A stretch of 64,000 nucleotides of DNA from Branchiostoma belcheri (GCF_001625305.1 NW_017803713.1:830103-894102), one strand, 5' to 3'; positions 42,501 to 54,355 are shown, counted from the first letter of the stretch. Numbers and translations: made by a program. The notes: generated by a model from the letters alone, not told the origin.

Positions 42501-45500
42501 AGTGCTCCCTCTGTAACTTCCCCCGCAATTTGAAAACGGAATGGACCCACTAAGTACATACGCACATAAAACGCTGGACAGTCTATCGTTCCTCAATAAA
42601 AGGCAGGAGAGGCATTGCATACTTGTCTCTCAATACTTTTGTTTCAAATTCCCCAACTCTCAAATCTGCCTTTTCACAGTTTTATCGACCGGATGTTACC
42701 ATCAAAAATGTTCTAATACGCCCTTTGTATCACAAGTGGCTACCTGTATCTGTACTTGAAATTTGAAATGGGTTTTTTTTCTCACCTCTGAAATAGCCCC
42801 TGCCTTTTTTTCTTTTTTTTTCCGTCTGCAATATAGCTTGACTGTGGTGTCTACTTGCAGTCCGGCAAACCAGTATAGACTTTCATGCAGAACTAGCATG
42901 TTACTGCCAACCAACGCTGCTATTACTAGTACCTTATGTTCTGGGAGCCGGTAAATCTGGCTTCTTATGTGCCCATAATAGTCCGTAGCTGCTGTCTCAT
43001 TTCCACAATGTGCGATGAAAGGAAACCTGTACTTGACCAACTGGCTTAAACCCAAAGAGGAACAAAAGAAGGATCCAGAGTTCTCCCTTGAGTCCCTTAC
43101 AAAGAAACTAAATCCATGGCCCAAACCTCCTTCCACTATCATAAATAGATTATATGATGTTTATTGCAAATTCATGCCCGAGGGCTAATTGCATACAGAC
43201 ATTAACAAGAAAAATGTGGTGATATAAGACTATTACAAGCCACGTGGAGTCTGAGACCGACTGGCACTGGAAACAATGGCTGATGACATCGGACATGGAG
43301 CGATCTTCATATCCACTGACGCCTGAAATTTTTTTTAAACCAGTTTTCCGCCAAGACATTGCCACATAAGGAAAAATGACACCTGTAGCTGCAGTAAATC
43401 CAAACGCCATCCCTGCCACAATACGTGGTAGGCGTTATACAAGATAAAAGCCTTGTGTGTCCAATAGTATAGTAGTAGTAGTAGTAGGCATTCGTCGGTC
43501 TTAAAAGACCTTCATCTACATCTACATCTATACCCTATACTTTATTCTTATTTTGCGTTTGAAACGTCTCAGTTCTGATGCGAGTCTCTGTTTTTCTTCC
43601 CCGTTGTAAGCCCTTCTTACTTCCTGTCTCCAGAATGTCCTGTTTTTTTCTAGTATCTCCCATGTGTTAGTATCTATGTCCATGTCTTTCATGTCCCGTT
43701 TGATAACGTCTTTAAAGCGCAGGTGAGGATGACCACGTGCTCTTGTCCCGTTGGCAAGTTCACTGTTACAACAGGTCCTTTGGAATTCTCCCGTCTGACA
43801 TACGGCAAACATGTCCAAGCCAGCAGAGTCGGCGCTTTTTCAGCAGTGTGTACATACATGGATTAATTGGCACGTGTGAGAACGTCTACATTAGTGACAT
43901 AATCATTCCACTTAATTTTCAGAATTCTACGTAGGCTACGCATGTGAAAAATTTCTTTTCCTGAATACAGGGACCATGTTTCACACTAATGTGTCCAATA
44001 CGCATGACTAACTTTATCAGAGACCCGCCTCTATCGAGCCTCAAAGGCCCTGTTCAGACGGAATCAATGAATGTTGTTTAAACCAAAGCCGGTTGCAATC
44101 GGCCCCATCCGAACACTCCAAGTCGCATTGAAAGCGCCTCGATCCCCAAACCACTTCGGGATGTTGGTTCGAATTCCGATTTCCCCTGATCGCGATTTTT
44201 TGTCTAAACGCAATGTGATTTCAACGTGACTTCGCCTGGTCATAAAATACGGGATGATATTTCTTTATTTATATGCAATACCAAAAGATATGTGGCAGCA
44301 ATTTCAAGAGCAGTAATGGTCGCATAATGTGTCCGTACTAGGAGGAGCTTTACCGTCTCTGGCGGGACCACGACCACGTCGGCATTCGGCCGAGATACGC
44401 TGGGAGGGGGGCATCAGCAAGCAGGTCGTTGACCTCTGACCATTATAACATGCTACCTTGCGTGCTTTCTTCAAACAACAACTACTGTCGACTAGAAGAA
44501 TCCTGATTGGGCACAGTTTGAAAGGAATGTGTGGCACGTGGACCAGTTGTGAGAAAAATTGAGTTACCCGAATCGCGGTTCAAGCGTTTCCGTGTGAACA
44601 AGGCTAATGTTTCACCAACTCATATTTGCCTTCACAAATCACACGCATCTTACCGACAGCTAAACCAGACTTCCCTTGATAGTTGTGTATTCAGAAAGAG
44701 ATACTGCCCAAAGCGATTCAGAAATACCCATGTAGAAACACTATAATAGCAGTGGCCAGCTCTGCAGTTCTGCCTGCCTGAGGTCACCAAAATACATAGT
44801 AGAGGCAGGTGGCGCTGTTAATGTCATTTTGTGGCTCTGGGCGCTTCCTGTATATTTCTTCAATTTTAACTGCGTAAGTTCTTAAAGAGCAATCCTGGTA
44901 CACGTGGAGGCGTTATGAGCACTGCAGGCTCGTACTAAACACATGTGTACTTTCTCTGGCGAGTTTTCCACAGTCCATTTTTTTTTTTTTTTTTTTGGTT
45001 TTGTTTTGATGATTTTACGCAACTCATGGCTACCTGGCCACGGGCTCTGTTTAGCTATGGCCTCGAGCGACCCCGGCCGGCCCCATGTTCCTATTCTCAT
45101 TCCATTGAGCATTTTTCAGTCTCGGTGTATGGAAACGTCGGACTAGAGGGAGAGGACAGGTGGCGGGCAGATAGTTGGCGCAACACGTCGTTCACGTTGG
45201 AGCCGGGACTCACCCGCTACACATACGCAACTCAGGAACATTCCCTCATATGCTGGAGAGTCGTGATGTGTTTACCAGAGGCCCAACTAATCGGGGTTTT
45301 GTCACTCATTCCTCTCATCTGTTCACCGAAATGTGCGGCGAGTTCCTGCTCTCCTTCCCGCTACCGCTTGCTCGCCCCGCTACAAGACTGATGAATTGCC
45401 CGCCGTTTGTCTGAGTGAGTCCGCATTACTGCCGTGACCGAAACGTGGCTCAACCACGATAATCCTGACTCTCTAGACTCCATGCCGGATTGTGCTGTTC

Positions 45501-48500
45501 AACGACGCGATCGAATCTCACGTTCTGGACGAGTTTCCCTGTATATTTCTCCAGAACGTCGTCACCCGGGACATGTTGACCTCGAGGTAGAGTAGTGACC
45601 CTGAAGCTCTCTGCCACTGGGTCAGACCAGGTTGACTCCCCACGGTCTGAACTGATTTTAATATTGTTGCATACCACCCGCCTAAAGCCATCACCTACTT
45701 TAAAAACCCCTTGGTTTCCAAAACTGCTTCTCTTTGATCTAGATTCGCCTAGTGTATCATGAGATTGAACTGATGACCGTTTCGTCTTCTACGTTTTAAG
45801 TGTTCGTCTTTGTCCTTTTTTATGTCTGCGGGAATGGGAGGTTGGCTCATCACCTTGCAAACTTCGGCCCTCACTGTAGAGGCCTCCTTGAGTGTTCCCG
45901 TTGTCCTGGTTTTGTTTTCGTCTTGTGTTACTCAAATTAAAAAGAAGTCTTGAGCAGATCGGACGGGACTACTCACATCCTGGCATAACTATCTTAGTTT
46001 ACCGCCGGCCTGGCTTTTGGCAAGCTAACCCGCCACAACACAATAGTCTTAGATGATGCACTCCGAATAGCATGAGGCAATTATTGTTGTTCATGAACCC
46101 AGCGGACTTGTGTTGGACGCACCTAATCCACAACTGAAGGTCGGTGTCCTCTTTAGCTTTTGTGGAGGAGATTATAGCCAAGACTGTCTAAGAATACACC
46201 CAGAGTGACTCACTATTTAAAACGATGAACCGTCTATTACTGATAACATATAACAGCTCACTGCAAAAAATGCAGGGCGCACATTTCTCGGGCAACATCC
46301 TATGACCTTCTACTCCCGACCTCGATCTACTGTAACAAAGCCGATCAGAAATGCAACAGAAAGCCAAGAAGCCATAGGTGACAATCCTCCGTGAAGTTTT
46401 ATATATTGCAACAAAAACAATCCCAAGCGTCAACGCCAGACCTACTGTGCAGACATTAGGCAAAGGGTTAATACATTGAGGGCGCGTCACAACCATAAAA
46501 CATAAAAAGACCCAAATCCATTACTGCTCTCAGGGCGTGTAAAGATACTGTGCTTCAAGTTCGAAGTTCATTTTAATTACACACACACAATCATTGCATT
46601 CACATAAAGATCGGACTATCATGGTCGTGTTGTAACAGTAGGGGGTTTATAGGCGCTACCAACAGGTCCTCACTAGTAACAAAGACAGCTCCACCGTCTT
46701 ACCGCTCCTGTTACTTATTAAGTGCGACTGGCCAGCACTTGCGGCCAGCACCGCGAGTGTTACCACCGCCGGGCGAAAACATTTCAACGACCTTATAGGG
46801 ATGTTTCAAAATAAGCATTTACTCCAATATCAAAACAGCTACGGAAACAATAAAAAGACGTGCATCATCGCGGACACAATGCCACCCACATGCGAAATTA
46901 CACAGGAATGCGACGTACGGAAGAATGCGTGTTGGCTGCGAACATCTTCCAAAAAACTTGCCATCTCTTAAGCACGGGCAAAAACATCTGGAACCACTTA
47001 TCGGAACCTCACCGTATCTGCATGAAGGTCCACCCCCCACTGCTATTCCAACCAACGCGTTTTTCTGGACCATTCCCATTCGCCTCGTAATTGTAGGGGT
47101 GTGTCTGTGATATTACATTGACCGCGAAAGCAGCAACGGCAAAAATACACATTCGTGCATCAACACGGGCATGCCCGCAGACGGCGTATAAAATTGCGTG
47201 CCGATTACACCAAGGGAACTCAGTGTTTTGACTGCGAACACGAAAAACCAGCCGTACACAACACTCCGTCCGGAGGTCCTGACCTCCTTCACGGAGTAAA
47301 AATGCTGGTATTGTCGAAATGAGGTGGACCATTAGAAGCATTCCAGCCTGAGTCAGTGGTACAAGGCCGTCGAAATCTCAAGGACTGTAGGACTCTGGAA
47401 GAAATAATCCGTCTTCCGGTCTTCATACTTTGGAACAACAATATGTACGTCACTCTATGATCATCTCGCTTCAGCGTGGAAACAGGCTGAACGTTGTGTA
47501 CCTACCAACCTGGATATATCTGACACACTTCACATCACTCTCTACCTTCTTTCCGCATCGGTCAAATTAAGTCTAGACTGCGAAGAGTGAACGGAAGGAA
47601 AACTGTGAGTCAAGACCACATTCCACGTGGGTGCTGAGCCATGTAATGCGGAACTGACACCTGTTCTATATGAAGAGTTTACCTCCTGTCTGCAACATTG
47701 TACATTCCCACAGCAGTGGAAACAAGCTCTTGTCTGCACCGCCCCCAGGACCACACTTTTCCAGAGATTAACGGCGGATATCTGTGGCCAGCTGAGTAGG
47801 TAAAGTGTATGAGGTCTTCAGCGTGACTCACTCCTAACAGACTTCGGCAATACTCTGCTACAATCACACCATGATTTCCTACCGAGGTGGTCCACTGTCG
47901 CAGCTTTTGATTCCCACTCTTCATAGCTGGCCTTAGGCACCTAACAACAATCCAACGGGAGACATTCGTGCAGTCCTTGTTGACTTCCGCTGTGCATTTG
48001 ACACTATAGACCAGTCACCACGGACAACTACTTCTAACCGTGGCCGACTTCGGTGTGAAGCGAGCTCTGTGGTTACCCATACGCAGGAGCCTGGAGGGCA
48101 GGCCCAACAAGTCCGTTGGGGAGCATGTCTGTCTAAACCCCGTGAGGTATTCGGCAGGCGTCTTAACAGGTAGTTAGTTATGTTTGTACCACTGCTCCTT
48201 GTCATCTGCATCAACCTGCTAGACACATGTCTACCGTCCTGTATGTTCCCGGTGAAGTATGCAGACGACCTAACAAACCGAGTTCCTACACTTCCCGGCC
48301 AAACTCAGAGGGCACTGGACGCCTATCAAAAAGTGGGCTGTACAATTCTCACTGGCACAAATGTGAACTAAACGAATGACATGATCATCAGTCCCAGGAG
48401 GAAGAAGACTATACCTGCGCCCCCACACCGTACCGCAGATGGTGACGACCCTCATAGACATGCTATGACTACACCGAACCGTACTAAGAGGCATGCAGAA

Positions 48501-51500
48501 CTGAATTCCGTGGATCACGATTGTTTCGTATCTTCCAACCTGGTGTTAAATAGAGAACGTTATGCTTCTAACCGTATTCTTATTGTCAAGAGGTCGCCGT
48601 TCTGCTAGTAAGTTTAACTGCATTTTATAGTATCTTTGCACCTTCAGTCAACCCATGTCATGTCGCAATCTCTGTTTCCCAGGTAATGCTTGAAAATAAA
48701 TTGAACTGACGTCCTAACTCGCCTTCCTGTAACTGTGATGACTCCTATCAGTCCGACAAACCATCATGAGCTCAACTCATCTTAAGTGCGCTAAATTCTG
48801 GATTCCCCACGTGCAACCCTACGATTTCGTATCTGCCACTCCGTAAATGTCATGCGGAGTAACTTGTTAAAATCCGTAAACCTCACTCAGGTTGAAAAAT
48901 GGCCAGTACTGACCCTGTAGCGGTATCCCGCCGACTTGGGGGAGGAGGGTTGGAGTCGCCCCAAGGCTGACCCTGGATTTGCCGTTAACTTTTTCCTCCC
49001 GAATTGGAGGGTTACATTTTCCCGCTGGGAAACTCCCACTGTCTCCTCTCAAAGAGGACAGTTTCTTTATGTACGACTAGCTATGCGGCTACAAGGACAC
49101 AAGAAACGACGTCTAACATAAAACTGTTACACCCTGTTAACGAAAAATGTTAACGACAAATCTGAACCCATCCAAGGTCAGCCCTGGGACAAGCAACCAA
49201 CCCCTGGTTAGGGGCCTACCGAAGTAAGGGTATGTTAGGTCACCCCGGCGCCTGTAGCAGAGTTGAGAGGAGTGGGTGCGTCAGATTGCCAACAAACTGA
49301 CATGTACAGAATTACTAGTAATACACTTGTGCCAATTTACAGTCGCTTAAAGCATGACTCCGGATTGACGCATGACACACGTATGACGAATTACCACGAT
49401 TACGTCTAGCCAATATCCTGTTACCATTTTTGGTCATAACTAGAGGAGCGAACCCCCGCACCCCTTGTGCGGACACACTGCAAAATCCTGTCTTTTCACG
49501 AATAACTTTTATCTTATGGCCAAAACAAAAACGAAGTGGGAACCCCATCCACCTTCAGCTTTGTGCGGACACCACGCACACATACTTCTTCTCGTGCACA
49601 GCGTTTGCTGTTGGCCCTAAAACTAAGGGGGCGTGAACACTCAACCATATTTTTCCCTTCTTTCCCAAGCACAACGTTTACAGTTGGTCATGACGACATA
49701 AACACGAGATGGGCACATCCCTTCATCCTTTTCCACCCCGTTTCAAATCATGACAAAATTTACAGTTGATCATAACACGACTGGGACACCCCTCCAACTT
49801 GTTTCGAAATACACCGTATACCGTTGGCAAATAAACATGAGGTGGGAACACCCATCCACCGTTTTCACTTGTTTTCAAATCATCACCACGTTTACGGTTG
49901 GTCATAAACACGTGGGCACACCCATCCACCCTTTTCACTTTACAAATACAACGCTTACAATTTACCTATGAACAACATGCGATGGGGACACCCATCCACC
50001 GATTTCACCTGGTTTAAAATACAACGTTTGCAATTGGTGAAAAACACAAGGTGAGAACACCCCTCCACCTTATCCACTTTTTTTTTTCTAAATACATGGC
50101 CCTAACACGAGGTGGGAACCCCATTACACCTTTTAAACTTTTTTTTTCCAATATTTACAATTAGCCATAACCAACATGAGGTGGGAACACCCATCCACCT
50201 TTTAAACTTTTTTTTTAACATTGACAAATAGCCATAACACACATGAGGTGGGAACACCCATCCACCTTTTCACCTCTTTTTTTTTTTTTTAACATTTACA
50301 ATTAGCCATAACACTGAGGTGGGAACACCCATCCACCTTTCCACTTTTTTTTCAATATTTACAATTAGCCATAACAAACATGAGGTGGGAACACCCATCC
50401 ACCTTTTCACTTCTTTCTTTTTTAACATTACAATTAGCCATAACAAACATGAGGTGGGAACACCCATCCACCTATACACTTTATTTTTTCAATATTTACA
50501 ATTAGCCAAAACATGAGGTGGGAACACCCATCCACCTTTTCACTTCCTTTTTTTTTCAACATTACAATTAGCCATAACAAACATGAGGTGGGAACACCCA
50601 TCCACCTTTTCACTTTTTTTTTCCAATATTTACAATTAGCCAAAACATGAGGCGGGAACACCCATCCACCTTTTCACTTCTTTTTTTTTTTTTCCAATAT
50701 TTACAATTAGCCAAAACATGAGGTGGGAACACCCATCCACCTTTTCACTTTTTTTTCAATATTTACAATTAGCCATAACAAACATGAGGTGGGAACACCC
50801 ATCCACCTTTTCACTTCTTTCTTTTTTAACCTTTACAATTAGCCACAAACACGAGGTGGGAACACCCATCCACCTTTTCACTTCTTTCATTTTCCACATT
50901 TACAAATTAGCCACAAACGCGAGGTGGGAACACCCATCCACCTTTACCAACCACGCTTTACAAACACAATGCTGCAACTCGGTAAAGAAATGCAAGATGC
51001 GAACACTAACCATGCAGCACGCACGACAGCCGGCGGCTATGACAGAGGAGAACCGCGAGCTGAGGCTGAAAAGCTGCCGGCAGAGCTGGTGCCGACGGAG
51101 GCTGAGCCCGAGCCGGCTGAGGCCCCGGCTAGCCGGGCTATCGGCTGGGCCGTGGCCGGGCGGCCGGGGACGGGAACGAAGCTCTTTATCCAGCACTGAC
51201 CAAAGTCTCCGGCGTAGGTCGAAAGGGGAGGAAAACACGCTCTCACGGGCTTATAAAGGATTCCCTGGACACGTGATAATGTCCAGGTGTTTAATTAATG
51301 CACGCGGACTGCTCCCGACCAGGTGTCGCCTCTTAACGACGCGAAACCAGGTCAGGAGCGTCCTCGTGCCTCAATTAGAATAGTAGTAGGGATTTAGACT
51401 CCTGTCACCATTTATGTGAATGTGTTTGAGTAAGAACTAATTATAACATAGCAGACCATATACGAAGGTAAACATTATGCATTTGCTTTGCAAATGTTAC

Positions 51501-51947
51501 TTTTCTTGTTCAAAATTATATTTTTTCTCATCTTGAAAGTTCATCTGTGTTGGTAGAAATCATTATGAAGCAAGTTTAAACTGCAATTTCCAACACAACA
51601 AATTGGACAGGACAAATGTTTGACTGTACAACTCAAAGAATGAGCAATCCACCGCTTCCGTGACGTCACGCAGATAACACACGTGACTCCGTGAGCAGTG
51701 GATCATAGGTTATTTTTTTATTGCCATTATTATATTTTTTTCCGTATAGCACACGATTTGTCTGGAGAACGCTAACTCGGGACTCCGTACAGAGATCGCA
51801 CGGTTACAGCACGAACTGAGGAGCCTGTCCAAACACGTGATGAACCACATGGAACTGTGTCACGCCGGCCCGAGCTACACCGGACAACTCACCGGACCAA
51901 CCAGAACCAACCATGTCCAGGACTCATCAACAACGCCACAGGATTAA
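39340..51947 (+). CDS. bZIP transcription factor, tandem paralogue (gene 2)
   Basis: Three exons (39340-39558, 40140-40253, 51750-51947), all phase 0, give 176 residues. Basic region RREKNRDAAARCR (residues 87-99), then zipper leucines at heptad spacing from L109 through HTICLENANSGLRTEIARLQ and ending MNHMELC. The zipper is strongly similar to gene 1 (xENxNSGLRxEIxRL, HMELCH), and intron positions and phases are identical, so the two arose by tandem duplication. An Asp sits inside the basic region (NRD), where relatives carry Lys, Ile or Met, which could alter DNA contact. The second intron is 11.5 kb and transposon-filled. A putative acceptor TGTACAG lies two bases before the ATG, so a 5' UTR exon is possible. 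Confidence 0.87.
39886..40035 (-). mobile_element. tRNA-derived SINE, minus strand
   Basis: The minus strand has the A-box-like GTGGCGTAGCGGCAG, B box GAGTTCGAGTCC and body with CAAGTGAAAATGAGTAT. Lies in the 581-bp intron between the first two coding exons of gene 2. Confidence 0.82.
40140..40253 (+). CDS. bZIP gene 2, basic-region exon
   Basis: Acceptor CAAACAAAG|ATG, donor AAG|GTGGGT, 38 codons. Begins with an in-frame ATG that could start a short bZIP-only product. Confidence 0.9.
40311..40845. mobile_element. PIF/Harbinger-like MITE, copy 2
   Basis: Same termini as the elements at 3391 and 59456. The right flank is TAA and the left flank TAC, a mutated duplication. It lies 57 bp after the donor of the second bZIP gene's basic-region exon. 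Confidence 0.82.
41126..41273. mobile_element. Foldback MITE, left half of interrupted copy
   Basis: Matches the left arm of 13659-14378 (ATGTTTACCGAAG to GGGTTACATCATGTTGCAATTTCA), then broken off by the insertions at 41279 and 41701. Confidence 0.85.
41279..41695 (+). mobile_element. 417-bp element with shared termini (short copy)
   Basis: Flanked by TAGTA on both sides (41274-41278, 41696-41700). Its first 71 bp equal 41701-41771 and its last 168 bp equal 51213-51380; I saw no mismatch in either. The middle 178 bp is unique. The 3' part has a TTATAAAGG TATA-like motif and a hairpin CCTGGACA/TGTCCAGG. No ORF. Confidence 0.8.
41772..43470. other. Interior of long element, no gene recognised
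   Basis: Pyrimidine-rich with many short ORFs; no motif seen. Confidence 0.45.
43472..43818 (-). mobile_element. LINE 3' end fragment, minus strand
   Basis: Minus strand encodes RFKDVIKRDMKDMDIDTNTWE and RTFWRQEVRRA, the C-terminal tail typical of CR1-type LINE reverse transcriptase ORFs. A 3' UTR with GAAGGTCTTTTAAGACCGAC and a TAG/CTA repeat follows. 5'-truncated. Confidence 0.8.
44045..44605. mobile_element. Non-autonomous DNA transposon (MITE)
   Basis: About 18-bp inverted ends, GGCCCTGTTCAGACGGAA left and TTCCGTGTGAACAAGGCT right. No coding capacity; superfamily not assigned. Confidence 0.7.
45380..48600 (+). pseudogene. Decayed CR1-like LINE (endonuclease and reverse transcriptase)
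   Basis: Fragments appear in order along the plus strand with stops and frame changes. TAVTETWLNHDNPDS (about 45430) and VAYHPPKAITYFK (about 45665) are from an APE-type endonuclease. DHIPR...FPQQWKQALV (about 47600-47740) is the start of the reverse transcriptase. AVLVDFRCAFDTID (about 47970) and KYADDLT (about 48255) are its catalytic blocks. Clearly inactive. Confidence 0.85.
48610..49530. other. No gene recognised
   Basis: Nothing supported beyond short chance ORFs. May be LINE 3' region or element interior. Confidence 0.4.
49690..50945 (+). repeat. About 65-bp minisatellite
   Basis: Roughly 18 units built on GAGGTGGGAACACCCATCC, a CACTT(T)n stretch, and TTTACAATTAGCC. Most regular at 50160-50945; degenerate units begin near 49540. 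The block GGTGGGAACACCCATCC can form a short hairpin (GGTG/CACC-like). Confidence 0.92.
51381..51512. mobile_element. Foldback MITE, right half of interrupted copy
   Basis: TAGTAGTAGGGATTTAGACTCC to GTAAACATTATGCATTTGC, continuing the MITE broken at 41273; colinear with the uninterrupted copy at 59213-59452. Confidence 0.85.
51530..51712. repeat. MITE fragment related to 62063-62390
   Basis: Shares CAAGTTTAAACTGCAATT, GATAACACACGTGACTC and GTGAGCAGTGGATCATAG with 62063-62390. Ends about 38 bp before the zipper exon of bZIP gene 2. Confidence 0.75.
51750..51947 (+). CDS. bZIP gene 2, leucine-zipper exon and stop
   Basis: Acceptor CCGTATAG|CAC, 65 codons and TAA. The Ser/Thr/Pro/Gln-rich tail (GPSYTGQLTGPTRTN) differs from gene 1. 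Confidence 0.9.
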   Translation, partial: HTICLENANSGLRTEIARLQHELRSLSKHVMNHMELCHAGPSYTGQLTGPTRTNHVQDSSTTPQD

Positions 51948-52429
51948 ATCAATTCATCCAATCAATTTATTCAATCAAACAAACAAAAACGTACAAAAGC
52001 AAGAAATGCTGGTGCACCCCTGAATTGTGTATTCCATTTTTGCAATGGTTAAAGAAACAAGTACACGGAAACACACTCTTTACAAATATGCACAAACAAT
52101 GACAGCAAAACAACACCAAAAATATCCTAAAAGAGAAAATCTGTCTAATATTGACATTTTCTGTAATTTGTACAATCATTTTCATGTTTTTGTTAATTTA
52201 CACGCAAAGCCTTTGATACAACCCTGCAAGCTTAAAGAGTCGACTCTTTCTGCACACTATATGAATGACCATAAAGCCCAGTTATTACGCCCTAGTGCAT
52301 TTTAACTACATACAGAAACGTTTAAAATAGTATAAAGTCACTGTCACACAATTATCAGAACCCCCCCGATTATCAACAAACCAAGTTTAGCGGTAGGTTG
52401 TGAATAACCTGGCCTACCTTCCGATACGA

Positions 52430-52760
52430 ACCAAATCAAATTTGACTTAAATTTGAGACAAATTTGGCTACCAACAACGCTTTGACCCACCTAGCCTCAA
52501 ATCAAAAACCAACCAATCCCAACCATGGCTCAACCTCCCATCTAACTCCTGAATGTTATAAACATTTTGAATCATTCAGCTGGCGCACTCGAACAATAGC
52601 TGACATAACCAAACACGAGCCAACCACATTCGACCTTTGTCCAACCCGGTATGGTAGTCCGGGGAGTTCGGCAGCCAGTGCGGGACACCATGTTCGGATA
52701 AGTGTGACATCGACAGGGGCTTGACAGTAACAGTAGATTTTCCCTCCTTTACGACAATAC
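52430..52760. repeat. Dispersed TTTGACTTAAATTTGA-type repeat
   Basis: Related to 34830, 61310 and 63640. AACAATAGC-GAC and AACCAACCAATCCCAACCATGG blocks match 63640-63960 best. Confidence 0.5.
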
Positions 52761-53034
52761 ATAAGGCTTATGTACATTGTTTATATTAAAGAGTCTCGAA
52801 ATTGTTTGTATGCTTTGCCTTCCTCATTCTGTCTATTCAAACCCACACAGGTGTGTGCGTCCAACTCATCTCCGATTGCAAGTCTGAGCCACTCCGTAAT
52901 ACTGTAACTGCCGTACTTTATTTCTATCCCGGAAGTAGTCTTGTACGGTACGTGGGTCTTGTAACGGCATTCAAAGTTCACACATGTACGTACGTTCAAC
53001 ATTTCAACTTTACATTCAAGCCAAGTCTATTGGA

Positions 53035-53035
53035 A

Positions 53036-53117
<82 letters not shown>

Positions 53118-53135
53118 TGTGTGGGTGCGTGTGCG
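53035..53135. repeat. (GT)n microsatellite
   Basis: About 45 GT units with minor interruptions; alternating purine-pyrimidine, so capable of Z-DNA. Intergenic between bZIP gene 2 and the DUF829 gene. Confidence 0.95.
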
Positions 53136-53469
53136 TGTGTTTGTTTGTGTTTGGGGGAGGGGCTAACTTTACCGTGGGTATCAAATCGCGGAGAGGACGA
53201 AAGAGGCTCGGCAGCTAAAATAGGTTTAGTTTCCCAGGCTTTAGGAGGTACTTTTCCTCACCGAAAAGCTGCAGGCACCGTATTTTGTTACGTTCCTTTT
53301 GAGCTGTCGTATTTCATTTATCGTTCGGTGGTGTCGGAAAACCTGGTAAACAAGCCCCCATGGGAATCCCCGTTCTACCTGCTGACCCGTGTCACGTGGC
53401 ATCTGGGTCAAAAGGTCAGGGTGACGTCACAGGTACTTTCCGTCCAAACAAGGAGGTTACCTAGCTAGC

Positions 53470-53640
53470 CTCTACCAGGCTTCATAGGTGATAGCAAAGA
53501 GTAGAAGTTGTCCAAATAGACAGATAACATGCATTAAAGGTTGGTCCGCTAAAGGAGTACAATTTTCCACTCCTGTTTGGCCAATTTCTACACTTCCCAG
53601 TCACTTTTGAAGGCAGGTAGATAGACTATAGAGGCTTATG
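53470..53640. repeat. Dispersed repeat related to 57980-58400
   Basis: CAAATAGACAGATAACATGC and CCCAGTCACTTTTGAAG recur inverted and direct at 58020-58060 and 58330-58390, suggesting a DNA element with these as termini. Confidence 0.55.
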
Positions 53641-54269
53641 TTACACGAGGAGGTTTAAAATCAACAAGTATTCTGTTACCTGGTTTTATACATCAAATTT
53701 GGGGTTTGCTAGTTGTGTCAGAATGAAAGGACGATAAGAAAACATCGTGTGTCTAGAGTTAGAAGTTCAAGGGTTAGGTGTAACAAGTCGATCGGTGTAA
53801 TATAGGCAGCTGCCGCCGTGCTGCGTGCCTGCGAAGCACGTGTGTTACGCCGAAAGGCGGTTATACCCGTTATACAGATACAGATACAATATGACGTTAA
53901 AATGTGTCACGCGATGTAAAATACTTATACAAAGTAGATTGGAAATTGCTATTGAAAAACATTCTTTTTCCTTGTGTTTCCCCTTCTACCCCTACCACCT
54001 CGTTGAATGGATTCAACTTTGGGGACCAAATGACTTCATGACATTTGCAATCTCCAAGCAGATACATGGTGGCATGGGTAGTTAGTCTTCGAGCAGCTAT
54101 ACACAGTGGCTTGGCCTTCAAGCAGATACAGGGTGGCATGGATCCTGTCAATCCACATGTTTCAACAGCAAAGGCATTGGACGATTCCATTGCAGCATGG
54201 GGGCAAAGACCATGACTATTGGAACACTTGGACAGGGATGATTTAGGAACAGTCCATTTGTGCGGGAAG

Positions 54270-54355
54270 GGTATAGATTCATTTTTGTTACGGGGGATGT
54301 GGTGAAGCCATCTGCTGCATTTGCTCCAGAGTAAATGTCGGCCTTTTTAGTCTTA
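54270..54355. repeat. Dispersed repeat fragment (family of 4470, inverted)
   Basis: GATGTGGTGAAGCCATCTGC and AAATGTCGGC are the complement of 4475-4535. Confidence 0.55.

Larger units (their letters stand above)
41701..51380 (+). mobile_element. 9.7-kb composite element with the same termini (long copy)
   Basis: Begins with the same 71 bp and ends with the same 168 bp as the adjacent 417-bp element, and is bounded by TAGTA (41696-41700 and 51381-51385). The interior holds a minus-strand LINE 3' end, a MITE, a decayed CR1-like LINE and a minisatellite. No intact transposase or integrase was seen. The family is unknown: the ends are not TG...CA, and no convincing terminal inverted repeat is visible. 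Confidence 0.65.

Noticed and set aside
49690..50945. ORFs of repeating HPSTFSLFF-type peptides across the minisatellite
   Set aside because: Frames are opened by the repeat unit itself; frame is lost when T-tracts vary.
53037..53468. 143-residue ORF including a non-repetitive C-terminal half
   Set aside because: Its start lies in a (GT)n tract; no family recognised and no fitting splice partners.
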